A stretch of DNA of 64,000 nucleotides. Origin: JACMNW01 sp031406155. Its GTDB lineage: Bacteria > Pseudomonadota > Alphaproteobacteria > Rhodobacterales > Rhodobacteraceae. Shown here piece after piece: positions 54,321 through 62,302 of the stretch. The stretch lies in NCBI GenBank assembly GCA_031406155.1, contig JANOGW010000053.1:1-64000 (forward strand), in the 5' to 3' direction. The notes beneath the pieces were generated by a model. The model saw only the letters and a program-made list of their open reading frames with translations. It searched no databases and had not been told where the DNA came from. The translations under genes were made by a program, and so were the position numbers. Each line of letters begins with the position of its first letter. The first letter of the stretch is position 1.

Positions 54321-55291
54321 CCTCGCACCTCGGCATCGCGCAGGATGATCCGGCCCTTGCGCCGCCCCTGTTGCGCGTTGAACGCCACCGCCAGAATGAT
54401 CGCCAGCCCGGAAATCGCCAGCTGCCAGAAAGGTGAAATACCCACCACCGGCAGCGCATTCTTGATCACCCCCAGGAATAGTGCTCCCAACAACGCGCCG
54501 CCAACCGACCCGATCCCGCCGGCAATCGACACGCCGCCAATGACGCAGGCCGCCACCACATCCAATTCAAAGCCGCCCGCCACGTCCACATATGCCACCG
54601 CATAGCGCGCCACCCAAAGATACCCGACCAGCCCCGCCAAAGCGCCGGAAATCACAAACGCGATGCACTGCACCCGCCCGACATCAATGCCAGTGTAAAC
54701 CGCCGCATGCGGGTTGCCGCCGACCGCGTAAAAACTGCGCCCCAGCGCAGTTCGCCCCAGCAGCACAGCGAATATACCCAGACACACAATCGCCACCCAG
54801 CCCATCACCGGCAGGCCCAACAGCACCGTGCGCGGCAGTGCCTTGAAGCCATCGCTCATCTCATGCGCATTGATCCACTTGCCATCCGACATCAGGAAAA
54901 TTACGCCGCGAAAGATCGTCATGGTGCCAAGCGTCACCACAATTGGCGGGATCGACAGCTTCCAGACCAGCAACCCGTTGATCAACCCTAGTGCTGCACC
55001 CAACGCCACCACCGCCAGCACAATCACGGGCAAAGGCACGCCTGCGCCATTCATCATCGCCGCCACCATGCCGGTAAGAGCCAGGCTCGCTGCCACCGAC
55101 AGATCAATGCATTTTGTCAAAATCACGATCATCTGTCCCAGTGCCAGAATGATCAAAGGCGAGGTGTCATTGAACACATTCGCCAGATTGCGCGGCGCGA
55201 TGAAGCCGGGAAACCGAAATGCGATCAGTGCTACCAGCACCACAATGACCGCCGACAGCAGCCCTTCGCGCGACGTGGCAAAGCCTTTCAC
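54317..55291 (-). CDS. rhaP: Rhamnose ABC transporter permease RhaP
   Basis: A 324-residue membrane permease homologous to RhaQ (shared GQMIVILTKCIDLSVAASLA and IPPIVVTLGTMTIFRGVIFL), of the sugar branched type. It begins with GTG in a GTGA overlap with the ATPase gene. Eight or nine helices are visible. Placement between rhaT and rhaQ matches the rhizobial order. Confidence 0.9.
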   Translation of the reverse strand: MKGFATSREGLLSAVIVVLVALIAFRFPGFIAPRNLANVFNDTSPLIILALGQMIVILTKCIDLSVAASLALTGMVAAMMNGAGVPLPVIVLAVVALGAALGLINGLLVWKLSIPPIVVTLGTMTIFRGVIFLMSDGKWINAHEMSDGFKALPRTVLLGLPVMGWVAIVCLGIFAVLLGRTALGRSFYAVGGNPHAAVYTGIDVGRVQCIAFVISGALAGLVGYLWVARYAVAYVDVAGGFELDVVAACVIGGVSIAGGIGSVGGALLGALFLGVIKNALPVVGISPFWQLAISGLAIILAVAFNAQQGRRKGRIILRDAEVRG

Positions 55292-56796
55292 GCCGCCACC
55301 TTGGCAATGCCCGCGGCTGCCCGCACCAACCGTTCCGGCGTCATATCGGTCCCAACAACTTCGTCGGCAATCCGCCCTTCCCGCATCACGATCACCCGGT
55401 CCGACATGCCCAGCACTTCGGGAATTTCCGAAGATACCATAATCACCGCCAACCCCTCTGCCGCCAGTTCCGCCATGAATTCATGCACCGCCGCCTTCGA
55501 TCCGATGTCGATACCCTTGGTCGGCTCGTCCAGAATGATCACCCGCGGCTTGGTCGCCAGCCACTTGGCAATCACCACCTTTTGCTGGTTGCCCCCCGAC
55601 AATAGCCCGACATCAAGGTCCAAACTCGCCGCCCGCAGATCGAGCCGCTGGGTATATTCCCGTGCCAAGGCAAACTCCTGCGCCAGCCGCAAAAACCCGG
55701 CCCGCGATGTCTGCCCCAGTGATGCCAGCGTGACGTTCTGGAAGATTGGCAGCCCCTTCACCGCGCCTTGCTTGCCGCGATCCTCCGGCACATAGACAAT
55801 GCCGTTTTCAATCGCTTGAGCCGTCGACCTGATCACCACGACTTTATCATCAATGCGGCACGCCCCCTTTGACGGCCGCGTAATGCCGAAAATCGCCTGC
55901 ATCACTTCAGACCGACCGGCCCCAATTAGCCCGTAAAACCCAAGGATTTCCCCCCGGTGCAGGGTGAAGCCGATATCGGCAAATTCGGTCGGGTGGCTGT
56001 AGCCCGCAACCGTCAGAACCGGCACGCCCACATTATGGCTGCGCTTGGGGAAAATCTGATCCACCGCGCGGCCAACCATCATCTGCACCAACGCGCCTTC
56101 AGTTACATCGCCAATCGCCCCCGCCCCGATGAACGCTCCATCGCGGAACACGGTGTAGCGATCAGCAATCCGAAACACCTCGTCAAACTTGTGGCTGATG
56201 AACAAAATCGCCTTGCCTTCAGCCTTCAACTTTTCAATCAGCGCATATAACTCGTTGATTTCCTTGTAACTCAGCGCCGCCGTCGGCTCATCCATGATCA
56301 CCACGCGCGCATCAACCGACAACGCCCGCGCAATCGCAACCAGATGCTTCGAGGCAATCCCCAGATCGCGCAGCTTGACCTGCGGATCCAGATCGGTGCC
56401 GATCCGCGCTAACAAAACCCGCGCCCGCGCAGTCATCTCGGCCCAGTCCATCAACCCGAACCGACCCTGTGGCGCATGACCCAGAAAGATATTCTCGGCC
56501 ACCGTCAGTTCATCAAACAGCACCGTCTCCTGATGGATCGCCGTCACCCCGGCATCCGACGCGGCCTGAGGCGAGGCAAAGGACACTTGCTGCCCATCCA
56601 CCTCAATCACCCCGACATCGGGCTGATAAATCCCAGTCAACACCTTCACGATGGTCGATTTCCCCGCGCCATTTTCACCGACCAGCGCCGTCACCTGGCC
56701 CGCGTACAGCTCCAACGAAACCTCCGACAAGGCCTTCACCCCCGGAAAGCTTTTGGAAATACCAGAAAGGCGCAGCACCGGCATGGCAGCGGTCAT
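55288..56796 (-). CDS. rhaT: Rhamnose ABC transporter ATPase RhaT
   Basis: A 502-residue double-ATPase protein of the sugar ABC class. The first domain has GENGAGKSTIVKVLTGIY and the signature region near 140 with DEPTAAL; the second has YGLIGAGRSEVMQAIFG, LLSGGNQQKVVIAKWLA and DEPTKGIDIGSK. The second Walker A is degenerate, as usual for this family. The ATG at 56796 is taken; a TTG four codons earlier is possible. A hairpin (56827-56853) separates it from rhaS. Confidence 0.92.
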   Translation of the reverse strand: MTAAMPVLRLSGISKSFPGVKALSEVSLELYAGQVTALVGENGAGKSTIVKVLTGIYQPDVGVIEVDGQQVSFASPQAASDAGVTAIHQETVLFDELTVAENIFLGHAPQGRFGLMDWAEMTARARVLLARIGTDLDPQVKLRDLGIASKHLVAIARALSVDARVVIMDEPTAALSYKEINELYALIEKLKAEGKAILFISHKFDEVFRIADRYTVFRDGAFIGAGAIGDVTEGALVQMMVGRAVDQIFPKRSHNVGVPVLTVAGYSHPTEFADIGFTLHRGEILGFYGLIGAGRSEVMQAIFGITRPSKGACRIDDKVVVIRSTAQAIENGIVYVPEDRGKQGAVKGLPIFQNVTLASLGQTSRAGFLRLAQEFALAREYTQRLDLRAASLDLDVGLLSGGNQQKVVIAKWLATKPRVIILDEPTKGIDIGSKAAVHEFMAELAAEGLAVIMVSSEIPEVLGMSDRVIVMREGRIADEVVGTDMTPERLVRAAAGIAKVAA

Positions 56797-56826
56797 GGGA
56801 TCATCCAACTATCGGAAAAACGGAAA

Positions 56827-56853
56827 GCCCGGCGCACGAGTTGCACGCCGGGC
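56827..56853 (-). other. Intra-operon hairpin after rhaS
   Basis: GCCCGGCG (56827-56834) is exactly complementary to CGCCGGGC (56846-56853), loop 11 bases, no T-tract. It lies 10 bases after rhaS and 30 bases before the rhaT start. Such hairpins after binding-protein genes usually protect the upstream mRNA, giving more binding protein than ATPase. Confidence 0.65.
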
Positions 56854-56863
56854 CGAAGTCAAA

Positions 56864-57853
56864 TCAGAAGATTGACTTGAATTCAGCAATGTTCGACTTG
56901 TCATAAGTGAACGGATCAGACATCGCCGCCTCATTGTTATCGTCCAGCGTCGCATCGCCCATCCGTCCCATCGGAATGGCTGCACCCGGTTTCGCTTCCG
57001 CCCCGTTCGAGATGTTGTAGGCCAGCATCGTCGCGGCATAGCCCAGATCAATCGGGTTCCAGATCGCGAACGAAATCGTCGCACCGGATTCAACCGCGCC
57101 CGCCATTTCCGATGGCAAGCCAAGGCCCGTCACATTGACCTTGCCGATCAGCCCGGCATCCGTCACCGCCTGAGAAGCCGCCAGAATACCCACGGTCGTG
57201 GGCGCAATGATCGCCTTCAGGTTCGGATAGCTGGCGATAAGCCCCTGCGCTTCACGGTACGATTTGTCGGCCAAATCATCGCCGTACACTGTCGCCACCA
57301 GATTGACGCCGGGATAGTTACCCATCACCTTGGTCATTTCCTCGATCCAGGCGTTCTGGTTCGTCGCCGTTGCCGTTGCCGACAACACCGCCACATCGCC
57401 GCCATCGGGCATGTGGTCCGCCGCCAGCTTGATGATCGTGTTGCCGATCAGCGCCGATGAAGACGGGTTCAGGTGCATCTGCCGGCCGTCTTTGGCCACG
57501 CCCGAATCCCACGAGATAACCGTGATCCCGCGCTCCATCGCCTTTTGCAGGGCAGGGGCCACGGCATCGGGGTCATTCGCCGAAATTGCAATCGCATCCA
57601 CGCCTTGCGCGATCAATGCGTTGATCACTTCGATCTGGCCTTCGGCGGTGGTATCCGTGGGCCCGGTATAGATGATCTCTACATCGCCCAGTTCCTTGGC
57701 CGCTTCTTCCGCGCCCTTGTTGGCCGCCTCGAAGAACCCGATGCCAAGCGCCTTCACGACTAGCGCGATTCGCTTGGTTTCCGCCTGCGCAGCGCCTGCC
57801 AAAAGAATGGATGCCAGTGCCGCCGTGGTAAGTGCCTTCTTCAAAATGCTCAT
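56864..57853 (-). CDS. rhaS: Rhamnose ABC transporter substrate-binding protein RhaS
   Basis: A 329-residue periplasmic binding protein of the ribose/rhamnose type. The signal peptide (about 1-24, AALASILLAGAAQAET) is followed by the two-lobe fold with ALGIGFFEAANKGAEEAAKE, DAIAISANDPDAVAPALQKA and the ligand-lobe stretch GPTDTTAEGQIEVINALIAQ. The ATG at 57853 follows GGAGGA. It lies 34 bases after rhaR, so both are read together. RhaS is expected to bind rhamnose in the periplasm and deliver it to RhaPQ. Confidence 0.92.
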   Translation of the reverse strand: MSILKKALTTAALASILLAGAAQAETKRIALVVKALGIGFFEAANKGAEEAAKELGDVEIIYTGPTDTTAEGQIEVINALIAQGVDAIAISANDPDAVAPALQKAMERGITVISWDSGVAKDGRQMHLNPSSSALIGNTIIKLAADHMPDGGDVAVLSATATATNQNAWIEEMTKVMGNYPGVNLVATVYGDDLADKSYREAQGLIASYPNLKAIIAPTTVGILAASQAVTDAGLIGKVNVTGLGLPSEMAGAVESGATISFAIWNPIDLGYAATMLAYNISNGAEAKPGAAIPMGRMGDATLDDNNEAAMSDPFTYDKSNIAEFKSIF

Positions 57854-57887
57854 GTTTTCCTCCCTAGAGCCTTGGTTGCACCGCGCG

Positions 57888-58697
57888 CTAGCCGTCGCGT
57901 GCGGCGTTCTTCCTGTCGGCGCCAGCTTCCTGCGCCACGATCAGCCGTATATCCGCCGCCGTCAGCATTTGCGCCTCGCGGTCGCTGATCCCATCATCGG
58001 TAATTACCGTGTGGATGCGCGAGAGCGGGCACAAAATCAGGCTGGACCGACTGCGAAATTTCGATGAATCAACCAATACAATCAACTCGTCCGCCTGACC
58101 AATCAGCTTTTGTTCCGCCTGAATAAGCAGCGGGTCCGCTTCCATTAGGCCAAGTGCCCCAAGCCCCTGCGCCCCCATGAACATCCGCTGCGCATAGAAA
58201 TTCCGCGTCACGTCGTTGTCGAAGGGTGAAAGGATAATGTTCTGCTCACGGTAGATCGCCCCGCCGGGCAGCAGAATAGTGTTTTTCGAATGCTTCAGCA
58301 GATGCTCTGCAATAGGAAATGAGTTGGTAAACACTTGGCAGCGGCGCGCCGACAGCGGATGCACCATCTGGAACGTTGTCGTCCCACCATTGATGATAAT
58401 CGCATCACCATCTTCGCACAAATCGACCGCCGCCCGCGCAATCGCACGTTTCGCCGCAATGTTCATGCCTTCGTTCACGCTGAACGGTCGCCCCGCCAGC
58501 CCCACAAACTGTGGCGGCGTTATCGCTTCGGCCCCACCCCGTACTCGGCGCAGTTTCTTTTGCACATGCAGCGTGGCAATATCGCGTCGGATCGTCGCCT
58601 CGGATGATCCCGTCAAAGAAACCAGATCCGTCACTGTTGCCAGTGGCCGTTCCTGAATTGCCGACAGGATGATTCGATGACGCTCGCTTTCGTGCAT
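57888..58697 (-). CDS. rhaR: DeoR-family regulator RhaR
   Basis: A 269-residue DeoR regulator. The N-terminal helix-turn-helix reads IQERPLATVTDLVSLTG and SSEATIRRDIATLHVQKK; the C-terminal sensor domain has IINGGTTTFQMV, KNTILLPGGAIYREQN and FMGAQGLGALG, and should bind a phosphorylated sugar. It is the first gene of the minus-strand rha transcript and shares a divergent control region with rhaD. The dyad of half-sites there is the obvious target. A GGGGAG site precedes its ATG. Confidence 0.92.
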   Translation of the reverse strand: MHESERHRIILSAIQERPLATVTDLVSLTGSSEATIRRDIATLHVQKKLRRVRGGAEAITPPQFVGLAGRPFSVNEGMNIAAKRAIARAAVDLCEDGDAIIINGGTTTFQMVHPLSARRCQVFTNSFPIAEHLLKHSKNTILLPGGAIYREQNIILSPFDNDVTRNFYAQRMFMGAQGLGALGLMEADPLLIQAEQKLIGQADELIVLVDSSKFRSRSSLILCPLSRIHTVITDDGISDREAQMLTAADIRLIVAQEAGADRKNAARDG

Positions 58698-58732
58698 TTT
58701 TTTCTCCCCAGATCAAAAACTTCCACCGATCC

Positions 58733-58809
58733 CAATCATTGTCAATCATTTTCAATCACTACGCGCTGTTTGCAGTTGCAGCATGATTGAATTTGATTGT
58801 TTGTGATTG
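58733..58809. promoter_or_regulatory. Symmetric six-half-site operator with divergent promoters
   Basis: CAATCA starts at 58733, 58743 and 58753; its complement TGATTG starts at 58784, 58794 and 58804. Each series has exact 10-bp steps, and all three pairs share one dyad centre at 58771. Overlapping it are TTGACA on the minus strand (58740-58745) and TTGACA on the plus strand (58807-58812), each with a 17-base spacer to an A/T-rich hexamer. A DeoR-type RhaR probably binds here and controls both rha arms. Confidence 0.85.
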
Positions 58810-58882
58810 ACATCTCGCCCCATCTTGGCAACTTTCTACTGAAATACGCGCGCGGCCACTTGCCGCGCAGAGGAGGGGTCTG

Positions 58883-60985
58883 ATGTCAAACGCCACCGCC
58901 GGTGCCCGGCTCATAAGCCTTTGGGATGACAGCAAAGCCGCCAAAATGTCAGAGCCTGAAAAGCTGCTCTACCGCTCCAATCTTCTGGGCTCGGACAAGC
59001 GAATCACAAACTACGGCGGCGGCAATACGTCTGCCAAAGTGATGGAAACCGATCCGCTGACCGGCGAAAAGGTTCAGGTTTTGTGGGTCAAAGGCTCCGG
59101 CGGCGATGTCGGTTCCATCAAGATGGATGGCTTTGCCACCCTCTATATGGACAAGCTGAATGCCCTGCGCGGCATCTACAAAGGCCCCGTGCACGAGGAT
59201 GAAATGGTTGGCCTGCTGTCGCATTGCACCTTCAATCTGAACACCCGCGCAGCGTCAATCGACACGCCCTTGCACGCTTATGTGCCGCGCAAACACGTCG
59301 ATCACATGCACCCTGATGCCATCATCGCCATCGCCGCATCGCAGAATTCCAAGGCATTGACGGCCGAGATTTTCGGCACGGAGATCGGCTGGCTGCCGTG
59401 GAAACGCCCCGGGTTTGAATTAGGTCTGCGGCTGTCGGATTTTTGCGCTAAACACCCATCGGCCAAAGGTGTCGTTCTCGAAAGCCACGGTCTCTTCACT
59501 TGGGATGACGATGCAAAAGCCTGCTATGATCTGACCCTGCGCATCATCAACCGCGCCATGGATTGGTTCGGCGCTGCCACCAAAGGCAAAACCATCTTCG
59601 GCGGCCCCGCCCACCAAAGCCTGGCCCCAACAGATCGCCGCGCCATAGCCTCTCGCCTGATGCCCGCCATTCGCGGCATGATCAGCGAGGGCCACCACAT
59701 GGTCGGCCATTTCGACGACAGCCCCGCTGTTCTGGAATTCGTTAACGCCAAACAAATGGACCCCCTCGCGGCCCTCGGCACCTCTTGCCCAGACCATTTC
59801 CTGCGCACTAAAATCCGGCCCTTGGTGGTGAATTTCAGCCCCACGAAGACCGACATTGACGCAACACTCGCAGCTCTCGCGGGCCAAATCGCCGCCTACC
59901 GTAACGACTACGCCGCCTATTACAACCGCTGCAAACACGCCAATTCCCCCGCCCTGCGCGACCCCAACGCCGTGGTCTACCTGATCCCCGGCGTCGGCAT
60001 GATCACCTTTGCCAAAGACAAGGCTACCGCCCGCATCTCAGCCGAGTTTTATATCAACGCAATCAACGTCATGCGTGGCGCGGACACCGTATCAACCTAC
60101 TGCGGACTGCCCGAACAAGAGGCGTTCGATATCGAATACTGGCTGCTTGAAGAAGCCAAACTCCAGCGCATGCCAAAGCCCAAATCCCTCGCAGGGCGCA
60201 TAGCATTTGTCACCGGCGGTGCAGGCGGCATCGGTTCCGCCACCGCCGACCGCTACCTGCGCGAAGGCGCCTGCGTAATGCTGGCCGACATCGACGAAGC
60301 AGCCCTTGCCGCCACCGCCGAAAACCTTTCCCAACGACACGGCCGCGATGTCGTGCGCACCATCCTGATGGACGTAACCGATGAGGCCGCCGTTATTGCC
60401 GCCGCCGCCCACGCCGCCGTCGAATTCGGTGGCCTAGATATCCTCGTCTCCAACGCCGGCATCGCTTCTTCCGCCCCCGTCGAAGACACCACACTGGCGC
60501 TGTGGAACAAGAACATGGACATCCTCTCCACCGGCTATTTCCTTGTCAGCCGTGAGGCGTTCAAGCTGTTCCGCGCGCAAAACATTGGCGGTGCGGTGGT
60601 TTTCATAGCCTCCAAGAACGGCCTCGCCGCCAGCCCCAACGCCGCCGCCTACTGCACGGCGAAAGCCGCCGAAATTCACCTCGCCCGCTGTCTGGCGCTG
60701 GAGGGGGCAGAGGCGGGTATTCGTGTGAATGTTGTCAACCCCGATGCCGTCTTGCGCGGGTCCAAAATCTGGTCCGGTGATTGGCTGACCCAACGCGCCA
60801 GCACTTACGGCAAGGACAAAGAGGGGCTGGAAGAAATGTATCGCCAGCGATCCTTGCTGAAACGCTCCGTCCTGCCCGAAGACGTGGCTGAAGCCGCCTA
60901 TTTCCTCGCCTCCGACCTCTCATCCAAATCAACTGGCAACATCCTGAATGTCGACGCAGGCAATGTTCAGTCTTTCACGAGGTAG
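58883..60985 (+). CDS. rhaD: Bifunctional rhamnulose-1-phosphate aldolase/lactaldehyde dehydrogenase
   Basis: A 700-residue fusion. Residues about 1-400 form a class II aldolase domain that splits rhamnulose-1-phosphate into dihydroxyacetone phosphate and lactaldehyde. Its zinc region is around H131, H138, H141 and H143, and a VLESHGLFTW element follows. Residues about 425-700 are a short-chain dehydrogenase (GGAGGIGSATADRYLREG, then AAYCTAKAAEIHLARC) that should oxidise the lactaldehyde to lactate. This fusion is typical of rhizobial and Roseobacter rha loci. AGGAGGGG precedes the ATG. Confidence 0.93.
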   Translation: MSNATAGARLISLWDDSKAAKMSEPEKLLYRSNLLGSDKRITNYGGGNTSAKVMETDPLTGEKVQVLWVKGSGGDVGSIKMDGFATLYMDKLNALRGIYKGPVHEDEMVGLLSHCTFNLNTRAASIDTPLHAYVPRKHVDHMHPDAIIAIAASQNSKALTAEIFGTEIGWLPWKRPGFELGLRLSDFCAKHPSAKGVVLESHGLFTWDDDAKACYDLTLRIINRAMDWFGAATKGKTIFGGPAHQSLAPTDRRAIASRLMPAIRGMISEGHHMVGHFDDSPAVLEFVNAKQMDPLAALGTSCPDHFLRTKIRPLVVNFSPTKTDIDATLAALAGQIAAYRNDYAAYYNRCKHANSPALRDPNAVVYLIPGVGMITFAKDKATARISAEFYINAINVMRGADTVSTYCGLPEQEAFDIEYWLLEEAKLQRMPKPKSLAGRIAFVTGGAGGIGSATADRYLREGACVMLADIDEAALAATAENLSQRHGRDVVRTILMDVTDEAAVIAAAAHAAVEFGGLDILVSNAGIASSAPVEDTTLALWNKNMDILSTGYFLVSREAFKLFRAQNIGGAVVFIASKNGLAASPNAAAYCTAKAAEIHLARCLALEGAEAGIRVNVVNPDAVLRGSKIWSGDWLTQRASTYGKDKEGLEEMYRQRSLLKRSVLPEDVAEAAYFLASDLSSKSTGNILNVDAGNVQSFTR

Positions 60986-60987
60986 CC

Positions 60988-62262
60988 ATGATCACAGCAT
61001 CCCTGATAGCCGCCGAAAACGCCCGCAGCGCACGCGCCTTGCAAACCGATTACGACAGCCTTGGCGAACGCCTGTCCCGTCGCGGCATTGACATCAACGC
61101 CGTCAAAGCCCGCGTCGCCGCCTTCGGTGTGGCCATCCCCTCTTGGGGCGTCGGCACTGGCGGCACTCGTTTCGCCCGCTTTCCGGGGCCGGGTGAGCCG
61201 CGCCAGATCTTCGATAAACTGCAAGACTGCGGCGTCATCCAGTCGCTGACCCGCACCACCCCGTCCGTATCGCTGCACATTCCATGGGACAAGGCTCCGG
61301 CAGCCGATCTGCTGGCCGCTGCAGCCGAGCAAGGGCTGGCGTTTGACACCATGAACTCCAACACTTTTCAGGATCAGCCGGGGCAAACCTACAGCTACAA
61401 ATTCGGCTCATTGTCGCATAAAGACAAGGAAACTCGCCAACTGGCCATCGATCACAACATAGAATGTATCGAAATTGGCAAGGCGCTGGGGTCAAAGGCG
61501 CTGACGGTGTGGATCGGCGATGGCTCCAACTTCCCCGGCCAAACCGATTTCACCCGGCAATTCGAACGCTACCTCGACGCCATGCGTGCTATCACTGCCG
61601 CCCTTCCCGCAGACTGGCGCATCTTCTCCGAACATAAAATGTACGAACCCGCTTTCTATTCCACTGTCGTGCAGGATTGGGGCACGAACTACCTGATCGC
61701 ACAGGAACTTGGCCCGCAAGCCTTCTGCCTCGTCGACCTCGGCCACCACGCCCCCAACGTGAACATCGAGATGATTGTCGCCCGCCTGATCCAGTTTGGC
61801 AAACTCGGCGGCTTCCATTTCAACGACAGCAAATATGGTGATGATGATCTTGATACCGGTTCAATCGACCCTTACCGGCTGTTCCTCGTCTTCAACGAAC
61901 TGGTGGCCGCTGAAGGCAAACCCGGCTTCACTCCGTCCCACATGCTTGATCAATCGCACAATGTCACAGACCCCATCGAAAGCCTGATGGTCAGCGCCAT
62001 GGCGGTGCGCCGCGCCTACGCCAACGCCCTGCTGGTCAACCGCGAAGCCCTCGCTGGCTATCAGGATGAAAACGACGCCTTGATGGCCACCACAATCCTG
62101 CAGACCGCTTTCCGCACCGATGTTGAACCCATCCTCGCCATGGCCAGGCTCGACGCTGGCGGTGCCATCGACCCCGTGGCCACCTACCGCGCCTCTGGTT
62201 ACCGTGCGTCGGTCGCCAAAATCCGCCCGGCAGTTTTGGGTGCAGGTGGTGGCATCGTCTGA
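60988..62262 (+). CDS. rhaI: L-rhamnose isomerase RhaI
   Basis: A 424-residue TIM-barrel sugar isomerase (xylose-isomerase-like fold) that converts L-rhamnose to L-rhamnulose. Metal-site stretches are RIFSEHKMYEPAFY (Glu, His), CLVDLGHHAPNVNIEM (Asp, His) and GFHFNDSKYGDDDLDTG (His, Asp). It begins three bases after rhaD and has its own ribosome site overlapping the rhaD stop. Length is normal. It completes the path: isomerase, kinase, aldolase. Confidence 0.93.
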   Translation: MITASLIAAENARSARALQTDYDSLGERLSRRGIDINAVKARVAAFGVAIPSWGVGTGGTRFARFPGPGEPRQIFDKLQDCGVIQSLTRTTPSVSLHIPWDKAPAADLLAAAAEQGLAFDTMNSNTFQDQPGQTYSYKFGSLSHKDKETRQLAIDHNIECIEIGKALGSKALTVWIGDGSNFPGQTDFTRQFERYLDAMRAITAALPADWRIFSEHKMYEPAFYSTVVQDWGTNYLIAQELGPQAFCLVDLGHHAPNVNIEMIVARLIQFGKLGGFHFNDSKYGDDDLDTGSIDPYRLFLVFNELVAAEGKPGFTPSHMLDQSHNVTDPIESLMVSAMAVRRAYANALLVNREALAGYQDENDALMATTILQTAFRTDVEPILAMARLDAGGAIDPVATYRASGYRASVAKIRPAVLGAGGGIV

Positions 62263-62290
62263 CACTGGACTTGGGGCGTCCAAGCCCCGA

Positions 62291-62302
62291 TATAATGGGG
62301 CA
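62291..62302 (+). promoter_or_regulatory. Perfect -10 box just before the dnaG start
   Basis: TATAAT lies at 62291-62296 and the dnaG ATG at 62302. A transcript from this box would start at about the ATG, making it leaderless, which fits the weak ribosome site there. The -35 side is unclear. Overlapping small hairpins (GGGGC/GCCCC) lie upstream. Confidence 0.35.
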
